Below, piece by piece: positions 23,679-31,480 of a stretch of 37,893 bases of DNA. The translations under genes and the position numbers were made by a program. Source of the stretch: Pseudomonadota bacterium. GTDB taxonomy: Bacteria; Pseudomonadota; Alphaproteobacteria; Reyranellales; Reyranellaceae. Location: NCBI GenBank assembly GCA_023416135.1, contig JAEZIF010000437.1, positions 1 to 37,893 of the forward strand. Direction: 5' to 3'. The notes beneath the pieces were generated by a model. The model worked only from the letters and a program-made list of their open reading frames with translations. It was not told the origin of the DNA and did no database searches. How positions within the stretch are numbered: the first letter of the stretch is position 1; each line of letters opens with the position of its first letter.

Positions 23679-24857
23679 TCACGGCAGCGCGGACCTTTGC
23701 AGGAAGGCGAACCGGGGATCGGGCTTCTTCCCCTCCGCCGCCATCTCCGCCAGCAGCTCGCCGACGCCGGCGGAGTGCTTGAAGCCGTGGCCCGAGCAGG
23801 GTGACGCCACGATGACGCGATCGTGGTCGGGATGGCGATCGATGATGAAGCGCGCCTTGTCGACCCAGGTATAGAGGCAGGTCTTGCTCCTCACGCAGAC
23901 CGGCGACAGGCCGGGGAAGAACGGCTCGACATAGGTCTCGTACATGTCGCGAACTTCTTCAGGAGGGACGGTGCGCGAAACTGAGTCGGGCGTGGTCGCC
24001 ACGTCGTATTGCTCGGTCGCTATCTTGACGCCCTCGTCGAGGCTGCCCGTGGCCGGAAAGCCGTAGATCGATTGCGGCGCGGGAAGCTGCCAGATGTAGA
24101 CAGGAAAACGATCGGGCGCGAACTGGGCGTGCGCGGCCTCGCTGCGGGCGCGAAACCAGTAAAGCACCTGACGCGTGACCATGAAGTTGGCGGCGAGCGC
24201 GGGCTTCAGCATGGCCGGCAACCAGGCGCCGGCCGCCACGATCAGCTGGGCGGCGCCATAGGTCTGCTTGTCGGTCGTGACGGTGACGGAACCGTCGCGC
24301 TGGACGAAGGAGAGCACCGTCTCGCCCAGCCTCAGCTCGGCGCCGCGCGCAGCCGCAGCCCGCAGCTGGGCGGTCACGCAGTTCTCCGGCCGCGCGAAGC
24401 CGCCCACCGTGTCGTGATAGGCTTGGTCATTGTCGGCGACGCCGAGGGCCGGATAGCGCCGGCGCAGTGCCGCGCCGTCGAGGATCTCATAGCTCACCCC
24501 GGCGGCTTTGGCGGCAACGACGGTGCCGCCGAGGAAGTCCTCGACGCCGTGATTCGACGAGCGATTGCCGGCGCCCGAGATCGCGAGGAACCCGTTCTGG
24601 GTCAGCAGGTCGAGCCCCGTCTCCTCCTCGAGCTCGCGCCAGATCTCGTGGCTGCGCCGGGCGAAGGCGGAATATTCCGGACCCTCGCCGCAGGCGATGC
24701 GGGTGATGCGCGTGTCGCCATGGGTCGAGCCGAACTCGTGCGGCGGCGAATGGCGGTCGATGCCCAGCACCCTGGCGCCGCGCCGGGCCAACTGGTAGGT
24801 CGCGGCCGCGCCCATCGCGCCGAGGCCGAGGACAATCGCATCGTAGGTGTCGGACAT
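23679..24857 (-). CDS. FAD-dependent N-methyl-amino-acid oxidase (sarcosine / N-methyltryptophan oxidase type)
   Basis: 392 aa. The N-terminal dinucleotide fold reads VLGLGAMGAAATYQLARRG, then FGSTHGDTRITR, the FAD-contact loop of the MSOX/MTOX group. The covalent flavin Cys is C327 in KTCLYTW, and SGHGFKHSAGVGE closes the FAD site. Family members oxidatively demethylate N-methyl amino acids, giving formaldehyde and peroxide. I chose ATG 24857 (MSDTYDAIVLG) because upstream in-frame starts add sequence that overlaps the asd promoter. Divergent from asd; convergent with the DUF1304 gene. Substrate not determined. Confidence 0.9.
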   Translation of the reverse strand: MSDTYDAIVLGLGAMGAAATYQLARRGARVLGIDRHSPPHEFGSTHGDTRITRIACGEGPEYSAFARRSHEIWRELEEETGLDLLTQNGFLAISGAGNRSSNHGVEDFLGGTVVAAKAAGVSYEILDGAALRRRYPALGVADNDQAYHDTVGGFARPENCVTAQLRAAAARGAELRLGETVLSFVQRDGSVTVTTDKQTYGAAQLIVAAGAWLPAMLKPALAANFMVTRQVLYWFRARSEAAHAQFAPDRFPVYIWQLPAPQSIYGFPATGSLDEGVKIATEQYDVATTPDSVSRTVPPEEVRDMYETYVEPFFPGLSPVCVRSKTCLYTWVDKARFIIDRHPDHDRVIVASPCSGHGFKHSAGVGELLAEMAAEGKKPDPRFAFLQRSALP

Positions 24858-24867
24858 GCGCCGACCT

Positions 24868-24896
24868 TTGCAAATTTTCTGCCGCCGATCTATAAA
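24868..24896 (+). promoter_or_regulatory. strong sigma-70-type promoter for the asd leader
   Basis: TTGCAA (24868-24873) and TATAAA (24891-24896) are separated by exactly 17 bases. Seven bases after the -10 box comes an ATG at 24904, so the transcript would start at or next to that codon. It is one of the best-matching promoters in the window. Confidence 0.7.
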
Positions 24897-24903
24897 GGGG
24901 GCC

Positions 24904-24981
24904 ATGTCGTTCCGCGCCAAGTCCCGAGTCGTCAAAAAAGCCGCCACCACCGGTGGGTCGGCAGGGGCTTGCGCGCGCTAA
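24904..24981 (+). CDS. candidate leaderless 25-aa asd leader peptide
   Basis: ATG at 24904 opens a 25-codon frame ending TAA at 24979-24981. Its middle reads VVKKAATTGG: adjacent Lys codons 11-12 (AAA AAA, 24934-24939) and adjacent Thr codons 15-16 (ACC ACC, 24946-24951). Asd feeds both lysine and threonine synthesis, so these codons fit the pathway. The ATG is about at the transcription start, as for the leaderless trpL leader of rhizobia. A terminator hairpin follows 30 nt after the stop and asd after that. No other gene upstream on this strand could use that terminator. Leader role is inference from the arrangement. Confidence 0.6.
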   Translation: MSFRAKSRVVKKAATTGGSAGACAR

Positions 24982-25011
24982 TCGTCAGGTAGAAGCGAAC
25001 GAACCCTTGAA

Positions 25012-25040
25012 GGCCCCGCCGCTAGACGGGGCCTTTGTCG
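25012..25040 (+). terminator. intrinsic terminator / attenuator upstream of asd
   Basis: GGCCCCG (25012-25018) pairs with CGGGGCC (25027-25033) over an 8-nt loop, followed by UUUGUCGUU. An outer stem GCGAACGA (24995-25002) with UCGUUCGC (25038-25045) could extend it. Within the leader, GGGGCUU (24964-24970) can pair with AGGCCCC (25011-25017), destroying the terminator; this would be exposed when a ribosome stalls at the Lys or Thr codons and hidden when it reaches the stop codon. Confidence 0.6.
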
Positions 25041-25083
25041 TTCGCGGGCGCTCCGTCTCCGGCTGAAATCAGGAGAAAGCGTC

Positions 25084-26163
25084 ATGTCATCAGAGGAACC
25101 GTCTCAACCGCCTCTTTCCGTGGGCATCGTCGGCGCGACCGGAATGGTCGGCGAGCTCATGCGCGCCATCCTGGCCGAGCGGAATTTCCCGGTCGGCTCC
25201 TTGCGCCTGTTCGCCTCGGCGCGCTCGGCCGGCAAGCGCCGCGCCTGGCAGGACCACGAGATCGTCGTCGAGGATGCCGAGACGGCCGACTACTCCGGGC
25301 TCGATATCGTCTTCTTCTCGGCAGGCGGCGCCGCCTCCCGGAAGCTGGCGCCGATCGTTGCCGCCGCCGGCGCCATCGTCATCGACAACTCGTCGGCCTG
25401 GCGCTCCGATCCCAAGGTCCCGCTGGTGGTGGCCGAGGTCAATCCGCATGCACTCGCCGTCATCCCCAAGGGCATCGTCGCCAATCCCAACTGCACGACC
25501 ATGGCGGCCATGCCGGTCCTGAAGCCGTTGCACAAGGCGGCGGGTCTGCGACGGCTGGTGGCCAGCACCTACCAGGCCGTGTCGGGCGCGGGCCTGGCTG
25601 GCGTCGATGAGCTGGAAGGCCAGATGCTGAGCGCCGGCGTCGGCGCCACGGCGCTGGTGCACGACGGCAGCGCCCTCGAGTTTTCGCCGCCGGCCAAGTG
25701 GGCGGTGCCCATCGCCTACAATGTCGTGCCGCTCAACTACCGCGTCGTCGAGAACGGCTACTCCGAGGAGGAGGTCAAGCTGCGCGACGAGAGCCGCAAG
25801 ATCCTGGAGATCCCCGACCTCCTGGTGTCGGGCACCTGCGTGCGCGTGCCCGTGTGGACGGGCCATTCGCTGTCGATGAACGTCGAATTCGACCGCCCGC
25901 TGCCGGTCGCCCGGGCGCTCGAGCTCCTCCGCGCAGCGCCGGGGGTCGAGCTCTCGGACGTTCCCAATCCGCTGGAAGCGACCGGCCGCGACGCCGTCTT
26001 TGTCGGCCGCGTGCGCCCCGATCCGACGGTCAGGCACGGGCTCGCCTTGTTCGTTTCGGGCGACAACCTGCGCAAGGGGGCGGCCCTCAATGCGGTGCAG
26101 ATCGCCGAACTGCTGCCGGCCCGCAAGCCGGCCCCGAAGCGGCGCGCCGTGGCAATGGCCTGA
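25084..26163 (+). CDS. asd: aspartate-semialdehyde dehydrogenase
   Basis: 359 aa. Reduces aspartyl phosphate to aspartate semialdehyde with NADPH, the branch point to lysine/diaminopimelate, threonine and methionine. The nucleotide loop is VGIVGATGMVGELM (13-26), the catalytic Cys is C137 in NPNCTTM and the acid-base His is H261 in WTGHS. The C-terminus has an extra Pro/Arg-rich tail of about 15 residues. Ribosome-binding site AGGAGAAAGCGTC precedes the ATG. Preceded by a candidate attenuator; followed by a strong hairpin at 26186-26216. Confidence 0.96.
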   Translation: MSSEEPSQPPLSVGIVGATGMVGELMRAILAERNFPVGSLRLFASARSAGKRRAWQDHEIVVEDAETADYSGLDIVFFSAGGAASRKLAPIVAAAGAIVIDNSSAWRSDPKVPLVVAEVNPHALAVIPKGIVANPNCTTMAAMPVLKPLHKAAGLRRLVASTYQAVSGAGLAGVDELEGQMLSAGVGATALVHDGSALEFSPPAKWAVPIAYNVVPLNYRVVENGYSEEEVKLRDESRKILEIPDLLVSGTCVRVPVWTGHSLSMNVEFDRPLPVARALELLRAAPGVELSDVPNPLEATGRDAVFVGRVRPDPTVRHGLALFVSGDNLRKGAALNAVQIAELLPARKPAPKRRAVAMA

Positions 26164-26185
26164 ACTGGCAGTGCCAGCAGATCCG

Positions 26186-26216
26186 GTCCGGCGCGTACCC
26201 GTCACTCGCGCCGGAC
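26186..26216 (+). terminator. hairpin after asd, possible terminator
   Basis: GTCCGGCGCG (26186-26195) and CGCGCCGGAC (26207-26216) form a perfect 10-bp stem with an 11-nt loop, 22 bp after the asd stop. A smaller hairpin CTGGC-AGT-GCCAG lies just before it. No U-tract follows, so termination may be weak or the stem may protect the message end. Confidence 0.4.
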
Positions 26217-26244
26217 TAGCGCGCGCGCAGACAATGGCGCAGCG

Positions 26245-26273
26245 TTGCCTCCGATGGTCGGCACTCATATAGA
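26245..26273 (+). promoter_or_regulatory. promoter for the SGNH/carbamoyltransferase unit
   Basis: TTGCCT (26245-26250), 17-base spacer, TATAGA (26268-26273), then six bases and the ATG at 26280. The predicted transcription start coincides with the start codon, implying a leaderless mRNA; GAGGG between them is too close to act as a Shine-Dalgarno. Confidence 0.55.
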
Positions 26274-26279
26274 GAGGGC

Positions 26280-27632
26280 ATGAACTGGGGCAGGACGAAA
26301 GTCACGGTCATCTTCCCTCCGGAAGCATCGACCCCGCTCGAAATACTTCGGCAGGAACTCGAAGGCGTCCGGACACATTTCGCGCAGGCCGGCGCAAAGC
26401 CGGTCCTTGCTGCCCCCGAGGCTACGCTGCCGACCTACCGTTCCCTGTTTCCCGGCCTCGATATCGTTGCCGCGCCGCGCAAATTTGCAGCCGACGAGCA
26501 CGTCGTCCTGCTCGAGAGCTACCACGAGAAAGAGGGATACTCTGCGCACTGGGAATCCGGCGATCGAGCGCATCAGGCCGGCGCCGTCGTGTCGAGCATC
26601 AAGTTCAGCGGGCGCATCGTGCCCTACAAGCGAGACTGGTTGCCGGCCGAGCTGCAGAACATGGACGCCAACATCTTCAACCGGCTCTCGCCGCGCGAGC
26701 CCTGGGGGTTCTACTACTTCCCCTTTGGCTACCTCTTCCGCTTCCTCGGCATAGGGCCGATCAACTCGTTCGGCTGCCGCATAACGCAGTCGCTTGGCGA
26801 CCTCGCCCGACGCGACAGGCACCACAAGGTGGTGGCCTGCTTCGGCGGCTCCACCGGCTGGAGCATGTTCTGCCTGCATCACCAGATGTATACCGAACTC
26901 CTGCAGGAGCGGCTCAATGCCCACTGCAAGGAGCGCAACCTCGAGCTTCGGTTCACGGTTCTCAACTTCGGGCAGCACGGCCATGTCGTGATGAACGAGA
27001 TGATGAGCTACATGAATTTCTGCTGGGATCTGAAACCGGACATCGTCGTCGCACATGACGGTTGGAACGATGCCGTGTACGGACAGCTTTGCGATCCGCG
27101 CGTGCTCGACGACTGGAACCTGATCTACCAGGAGAACCTCGAGGGCTGGTCCCAGATCCTGCATCAGACCGGGGAGATACCCCGCACCCAGCATTCGCTG
27201 CCCTATCGCGTCGTGAACCAGCCCGTGCACGTGCTGAAATCCTATGCCAGGAGAAAGCGCCAGTTCGCCCAGGTCGTGCGCTCCAATGGCGGGATGTTCG
27301 TCTGGGGCCTGCAGCCGGCCGCGGCCAGTCACAGGAAACGATCGTCTCTGGAGGACGGCCTCATCAAGCGCAATCGCAATCCCGATCATGCGCCGGCGCG
27401 TGCCAACCTCGAAGGCATGTTCCGGATCCTGCGGCAGAGCCTGAAGCTCGACGACGACACGCCGTTCGTCGACTGCGATGCGGCGATGTCGGCCTGCGGT
27501 CCCGAGCGGCTGCTGTTCGGGGACGAGGTGCACCTGATGCCGGAAGGAGACGCCTTGGTGGCCGGGCTCTATGCCGACGCCATCGCCAGGGCGTATGTCG
27601 ACAACGGCCGCTGGCGCGAGATCATGCAATGA
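26280..27632 (+). CDS. SGNH/GDSL-like hydrolase, coupled to carbamoyltransferase
   Basis: 450 aa. The C-terminal two thirds contain an SGNH-type site: nucleophile S191 in CFGGSTGW, NFGQHGHVVMNE, N263 in DGWND (block III) and D415-x-x-H418 in FGDEVHLMPEGD (block V). Family members hydrolyse or transfer acyl esters, often on polysaccharides. The N-terminal 150 residues (VTVIFPPEASTPLEILRQEL) are not familiar to me. No signal peptide. Its TGA overlaps the carbamoyltransferase ATG (ATGA), so the two act together, perhaps adding and removing groups on the same sugar or metabolite (inference). Confidence 0.75.
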   Translation: MNWGRTKVTVIFPPEASTPLEILRQELEGVRTHFAQAGAKPVLAAPEATLPTYRSLFPGLDIVAAPRKFAADEHVVLLESYHEKEGYSAHWESGDRAHQAGAVVSSIKFSGRIVPYKRDWLPAELQNMDANIFNRLSPREPWGFYYFPFGYLFRFLGIGPINSFGCRITQSLGDLARRDRHHKVVACFGGSTGWSMFCLHHQMYTELLQERLNAHCKERNLELRFTVLNFGQHGHVVMNEMMSYMNFCWDLKPDIVVAHDGWNDAVYGQLCDPRVLDDWNLIYQENLEGWSQILHQTGEIPRTQHSLPYRVVNQPVHVLKSYARRKRQFAQVVRSNGGMFVWGLQPAAASHRKRSSLEDGLIKRNRNPDHAPARANLEGMFRILRQSLKLDDDTPFVDCDAAMSACGPERLLFGDEVHLMPEGDALVAGLYADAIARAYVDNGRWREIMQ

Positions 27633-29482
27633 AGGTGCTCGGTCTCTCTTTCGGCTTTCACGATTCGGCAGCCGCCCTGCTGATCGACGGCCGCATCGTT
27701 GCCGCGGGCCAGGAAGAGCGCTTCACGCGGATCAAGCACGATGCCGATTTCCCGCGCCGCGCCATCGATTTCTGTCTCGGACAGGCGGGCCTCTCGACCG
27801 CCGCGATCGATCGCATCGTCTATTACGAAGATGCATTGAAGAAGTTCGATCGCATCGTGTGGGCTTCCACTGTCCGCCAGCAGCAGAAGGCGAACGGCGG
27901 ATTGCTGGACAGGGCCCGGACCTTGTGGAGCACGGCGACCGGGACCAATGACGTGCCGCCCTATCTCACGTCGGTCACGCACGCCTGGTTCAAGCGCGAC
28001 AAGTTCGACGCCGTCGGCAAGATCTGCCGCGAGTTGGATGTATCCAGGGAGAAAGTCGCCTACGTGGACCATCACGATTCCCACCTGGCGGCGGCGTTCT
28101 ACACCTCACCCTTCGATCATGCGGCGGTCGTCACCATGGACGGCGTCGGCGAGTACGAGACGGCGGTCATCGCCGTCGGTCGAGGGGCGGAGATCGAGCG
28201 CAAGCTGGCAATCAACCTGCCGCACTCGATTGGTCTGTTCTACAGCGCCTTCACCGCCTTCCTCGGCTTCGAGGTGAACGAAGGCGAATACAAGGTCATG
28301 GGCATGGCCGCCTTCGGCCAGCCGAAGTTCTACGATGAGGTGCGCAGGCTGATCACGCTGCGCGACGACGGCGGGTTCGAGATCGACCAATCCTGCTTCG
28401 AATTCCTTACCCCCGAGTCGCTGCCCTACACCGACGAATTCCTGCGTCGCTTCGGCGAGCCCCGTGAACCGGAAGCCGACTTCGCCGTGGCGCGCGCCGA
28501 CCTGCCGGAAGACCTTACCGACGCAGAGGCCGACCGGATCCTGAGCAGCAGCAGGCACTACGCCGACCTGGCGGCCAGCGTCCAGCTCTGCACCGAGGAA
28601 CTCATCCTTCACGTGGTGGCAAAGGCGGCGGCGATCGCGGGAACGCGCAATGTCTGTCTCGCCGGCGGCGTCGCCCTGAACTCGCTGGCCAACGGCCGCC
28701 TGATCCGCGAGGGCGGCTACGATCTCTTCGTCCATCCCGCAGCCGGAGATGCCGGCAATGCCATCGGTGCCGCCGCGTCCTACTATCACCGGGCCGCCAA
28801 GCAGCCGCGGATGCAGAGTTTCGCGTCGCCGTATCTCGGCTCTCCGCTCGACCAGGCGGACGTCGAGGCGGCTGTCGCCACGAGCGGCTTCGAGTCGATT
28901 ACGACGCACGCCGACGACGACGAACTCGTCGACCATGTTGCCGGCCTTCTCGCGGACGGCGCCGTCATCGGCTGGGTGCAGGGCCAATCCGAATGGGGGC
29001 CGCGCGCCCTCGGGGCTCGCAGCATCCTCGCGGATGCCACCAATCCGGCCATGAAGCGGATCGTCAACGAGCGCGTGAAGTTCCGCGAGCTCTTCCGCCC
29101 GTTTGCGCCGGCCGTCACCGCCGAGGCCGCCAGCCGTTATTTCGAGTTCGAACCGAACCTGAGGGTCGGCGCCCCGGAGTACTACATGCTGGCGGTGCAT
29201 CCGGTTCGCGCCGAGCAGAAGACCGTCATCCCGGCGATCACGCATGCCGACGGATCGGCCCGCGTCCAGATCGTCACGGCCGCTTCCAACCCGACCTTTC
29301 ACGCGTTGCTGAAGGCCTTCGAACGGCGCAAGGGCGTCCCGATCCTCATGAACACATCCTTCAACCTGCGCGGCGAACCGATGGTGGACTCGCCGCGCGA
29401 TGCGATCAGGACCTTCAGCATCAGCGGCATCGATTACCTCGTCCTCGGCCGGACCGTCGTGTCGAGCCGTGTCGAACTCTAG
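27629..29482 (+). CDS. NodU/CmcH/TobZ-family O-carbamoyltransferase
   Basis: 617 aa. Transfers a carbamoyl group from carbamoyl phosphate through carbamoyl-AMP to a hydroxyl. The N-terminal Kae1-like domain begins MKVLGLSFGFHDSAAALLID (H11-D12) and continues with YVDHHDSHLAAAFYTS, GVGEYETAV and NEGEYKVMGMAAFG. The C-terminal YrdC-like domain begins near SEWGPRALGARSIL and includes VKFRELFRPFAPAV and MNTSFNLRGEPMVDSP. Length is normal. Known members decorate Nod factors and antibiotics. No nodulation or antibiotic genes are nearby; the acceptor is unknown. Coupled to the upstream SGNH gene by a 4-bp overlap. Confidence 0.93.
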   Translation: MKVLGLSFGFHDSAAALLIDGRIVAAGQEERFTRIKHDADFPRRAIDFCLGQAGLSTAAIDRIVYYEDALKKFDRIVWASTVRQQQKANGGLLDRARTLWSTATGTNDVPPYLTSVTHAWFKRDKFDAVGKICRELDVSREKVAYVDHHDSHLAAAFYTSPFDHAAVVTMDGVGEYETAVIAVGRGAEIERKLAINLPHSIGLFYSAFTAFLGFEVNEGEYKVMGMAAFGQPKFYDEVRRLITLRDDGGFEIDQSCFEFLTPESLPYTDEFLRRFGEPREPEADFAVARADLPEDLTDAEADRILSSSRHYADLAASVQLCTEELILHVVAKAAAIAGTRNVCLAGGVALNSLANGRLIREGGYDLFVHPAAGDAGNAIGAAASYYHRAAKQPRMQSFASPYLGSPLDQADVEAAVATSGFESITTHADDDELVDHVAGLLADGAVIGWVQGQSEWGPRALGARSILADATNPAMKRIVNERVKFRELFRPFAPAVTAEAASRYFEFEPNLRVGAPEYYMLAVHPVRAEQKTVIPAITHADGSARVQIVTAASNPTFHALLKAFERRKGVPILMNTSFNLRGEPMVDSPRDAIRTFSISGIDYLVLGRTVVSSRVEL

Positions 29483-29499
29483 CCATCGGGAGGCCTGCC

Positions 29500-29700
29500 A
29501 TGGCTGACGACGCCGACTTGCGACGCGAGGCGCAACGGGACGTGGACCGCCTCATCGCCGAATTCAGGTCGGGCGGCTTCGGCAATGCCGCCCGCTATCT
29601 GGCCGACAACCGGGCGGCGGTCGTGGAGATCGCCGTGAAGGCGCGGCTGGAGCCCAAGACGCGCGACCTGCCCTCGCCCTTCGTCTACTCCATGCAATAG
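29500..29700 (+). CDS. small hypothetical protein (66 aa) after the carbamoyltransferase
   Basis: Starts MADDADLRREAQRDVDRLIA and ends DLPSPFVYSMQ. Charged, predicted helical, no cysteine, no signal or membrane segment. GGGAGG lies 7 nt before the ATG and codon use matches its neighbours, so it is very likely translated. It begins 17 bp after the carbamoyltransferase stop in the same direction, and probably belongs to that unit. I do not recognise a family. Confidence 0.72.
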   Translation: MADDADLRREAQRDVDRLIAEFRSGGFGNAARYLADNRAAVVEIAVKARLEPKTRDLPSPFVYSMQ

Positions 29701-29767
29701 CGACGAGTGGGTGTGGGCCGAGCCGCGGCCCGCGAAACTCGTTGCTCCCGTTCTCAAGGTCCATTGG

Positions 29768-31423
29768 CTACTCGGCAGCCTTTTGCACGGCTGCACTTTC
29801 ACCCTGGCTTGCGAAGGTGAAGCCTTCGTAGCCACTCTCTGCGACCTCGGCGCATTTCCTGCGGTATCCGCCGAGCCCTTCCGGGCAGAGATAGGGCAGG
29901 AAGCGGCGCGGTTTGCCGGGGATGTTGGCCCCCATGTACCAGGAGTTCGTGCCCGGCATCAGGGTCGAGTCGACGACCTCGGTGACGTGCGCAACCCATG
30001 CGTTCTGCGCCTGCGACGTCGCCTCGATCGTTGCAAGCTTGTTCCTTCGCATGTGTGCGATGCATTCCGTAATCCATTCGACGTGCTGTTCGATCGATAC
30101 CGGCATGTTGGACAGCACCGAAGGGCTCTGCGGGCCGGTGATCGTGAACAGGTTCGGATAGCCGGCCATGGCCAGCCCGAGGTACGCGTGCGGACCGTCC
30201 TCCCACTCTTGCGCCAGGGTCCTTCCGCCACGCCCTTTGATGCCGAGTTGCTTCAGCGGGCCGGTCATGGCGTCGAAGCCGGTAGCGACGACGATGATGT
30301 CGAGCGGGTACTCCTTACCGCCTGCGCGGATCCCGTTCGCCGTGATCTCCTCGATCGGACCGTCAGTGCTTGCATCCACGAGCAGCACGTTCTTCTTATT
30401 GAAGGTTTCGAAGTAGTTCGTGTCCAGCGGCTGGCGTTTGGTGCCGTAAGGATAGGTCTTGGGAACAAGCTTGTCGGCCACTACCGGGTCGTTGACGGCC
30501 GCATGGATCTTGCGCTTGAGATAGTCGGCAACGACATCGTTCGCCTCCTTGGAGAAGAACATGTCCTGATAGTTGGCCAGCCAGAAGGCGAAGCCACCGG
30601 CGTCCCACATCCTGTCGAACTCCCGCTCGCGCTCTTCGGGTGTGGTTTCGAGCACCGACTTGGGAATGAAGGAGAGTTCGAATCCGAAGAACGAGTTCTT
30701 GAGGCGCTCGCGAATTCCGTCGTAGTCGGCTTTGCGCGCCTTGACGACCTCGGGATCCACTCGGCCGTTGCGCGCCGGCACACAGAAATTTGGCGTGCGT
30801 TGGAAAACCGTCAGGTGCTTGGCCTGTTGCGCGATCTCGGGGATCGCCTGCACCGCCGTGGCGCCCGTGCCGATGACGCCGACGCGCTTGGCGGTGAAAT
30901 CAACCCCATCGTGTGGCCACTGGCTGGTATGGTAGCACTTGCCTTTGAAGGAACCGAGGCCCTCGAACGCCGGCACGTTGGCGGTCGACAGCGCGCCGAC
31001 TGCCGTAATGACGAAGCGCGCCCTGACCGTATCGCCTTTGTCGGTGCGCACCGTCCATAGCCCCGAATTGTCGTCGAAGACGGCTTCGACCACGCGCTTG
31101 CCGAACTGGATGTCGGGCTTGAGGTCGAAGCGCTGCGCAAAGTGCTCGAGGTAGCGCAGGATCTCGTCCTGCTGCGGATAACGCTCGGACCATTCCCACT
31201 CCTGCAGCAGGTTTCGGTCGAACGTGTAGCAGTAGATATAGCTGTCGGAGTCGCAACGGGCGCCCGGATAACGATTCCAATACCACGTGCCACCGACGCC
31301 ATTGCCTGCCTCGAACACGGTGACCTTGAGGTCGAGCTTGTCGCGAAGCGAATGCAGCATGTACATGCCGGAGAAGCCGGCGCCGATGACGACGGCATCG
31401 AAGTCGGGTTTCACGTTCGTCAT
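29768..31423 (-). CDS. Baeyer-Villiger-type flavin monooxygenase
   Basis: 551 aa. Inserts oxygen next to a ketone, using FAD and NADPH, to give an ester or lactone. FAD fold VVIGAGFSGMYML (GAGFSG at 14-19), the Baeyer-Villiger fingerprint FKGKCYHTSQWP at 159-170 and a second dinucleotide fold VIGTGATA at 184-191 are all present, as in cyclohexanone/phenylacetone monooxygenases. I chose the second ATG (31423): AGGAG ends 6 nt before it but abuts the first ATG at 31429. The serine esterase gene lies just upstream on the same strand, so its product could hydrolyse the ester made here. Confidence 0.93.
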   Translation of the reverse strand: MTNVKPDFDAVVIGAGFSGMYMLHSLRDKLDLKVTVFEAGNGVGGTWYWNRYPGARCDSDSYIYCYTFDRNLLQEWEWSERYPQQDEILRYLEHFAQRFDLKPDIQFGKRVVEAVFDDNSGLWTVRTDKGDTVRARFVITAVGALSTANVPAFEGLGSFKGKCYHTSQWPHDGVDFTAKRVGVIGTGATAVQAIPEIAQQAKHLTVFQRTPNFCVPARNGRVDPEVVKARKADYDGIRERLKNSFFGFELSFIPKSVLETTPEEREREFDRMWDAGGFAFWLANYQDMFFSKEANDVVADYLKRKIHAAVNDPVVADKLVPKTYPYGTKRQPLDTNYFETFNKKNVLLVDASTDGPIEEITANGIRAGGKEYPLDIIVVATGFDAMTGPLKQLGIKGRGGRTLAQEWEDGPHAYLGLAMAGYPNLFTITGPQSPSVLSNMPVSIEQHVEWITECIAHMRRNKLATIEATSQAQNAWVAHVTEVVDSTLMPGTNSWYMGANIPGKPRRFLPYLCPEGLGGYRRKCAEVAESGYEGFTFASQGESAAVQKAAE

Positions 31424-31480
31424 GACCATCTCCTGTCGTGAGCACTCCCTCGCGTCTCAGCCGTGTCGTCGTGGCCGCCG

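Noticed and set aside
29711..31060. Plus-strand open frame of 449 codons opposite the Baeyer-Villiger monooxygenase
   Set aside because: It is the complement of a gene with two dinucleotide folds and the family fingerprint; no independent support.
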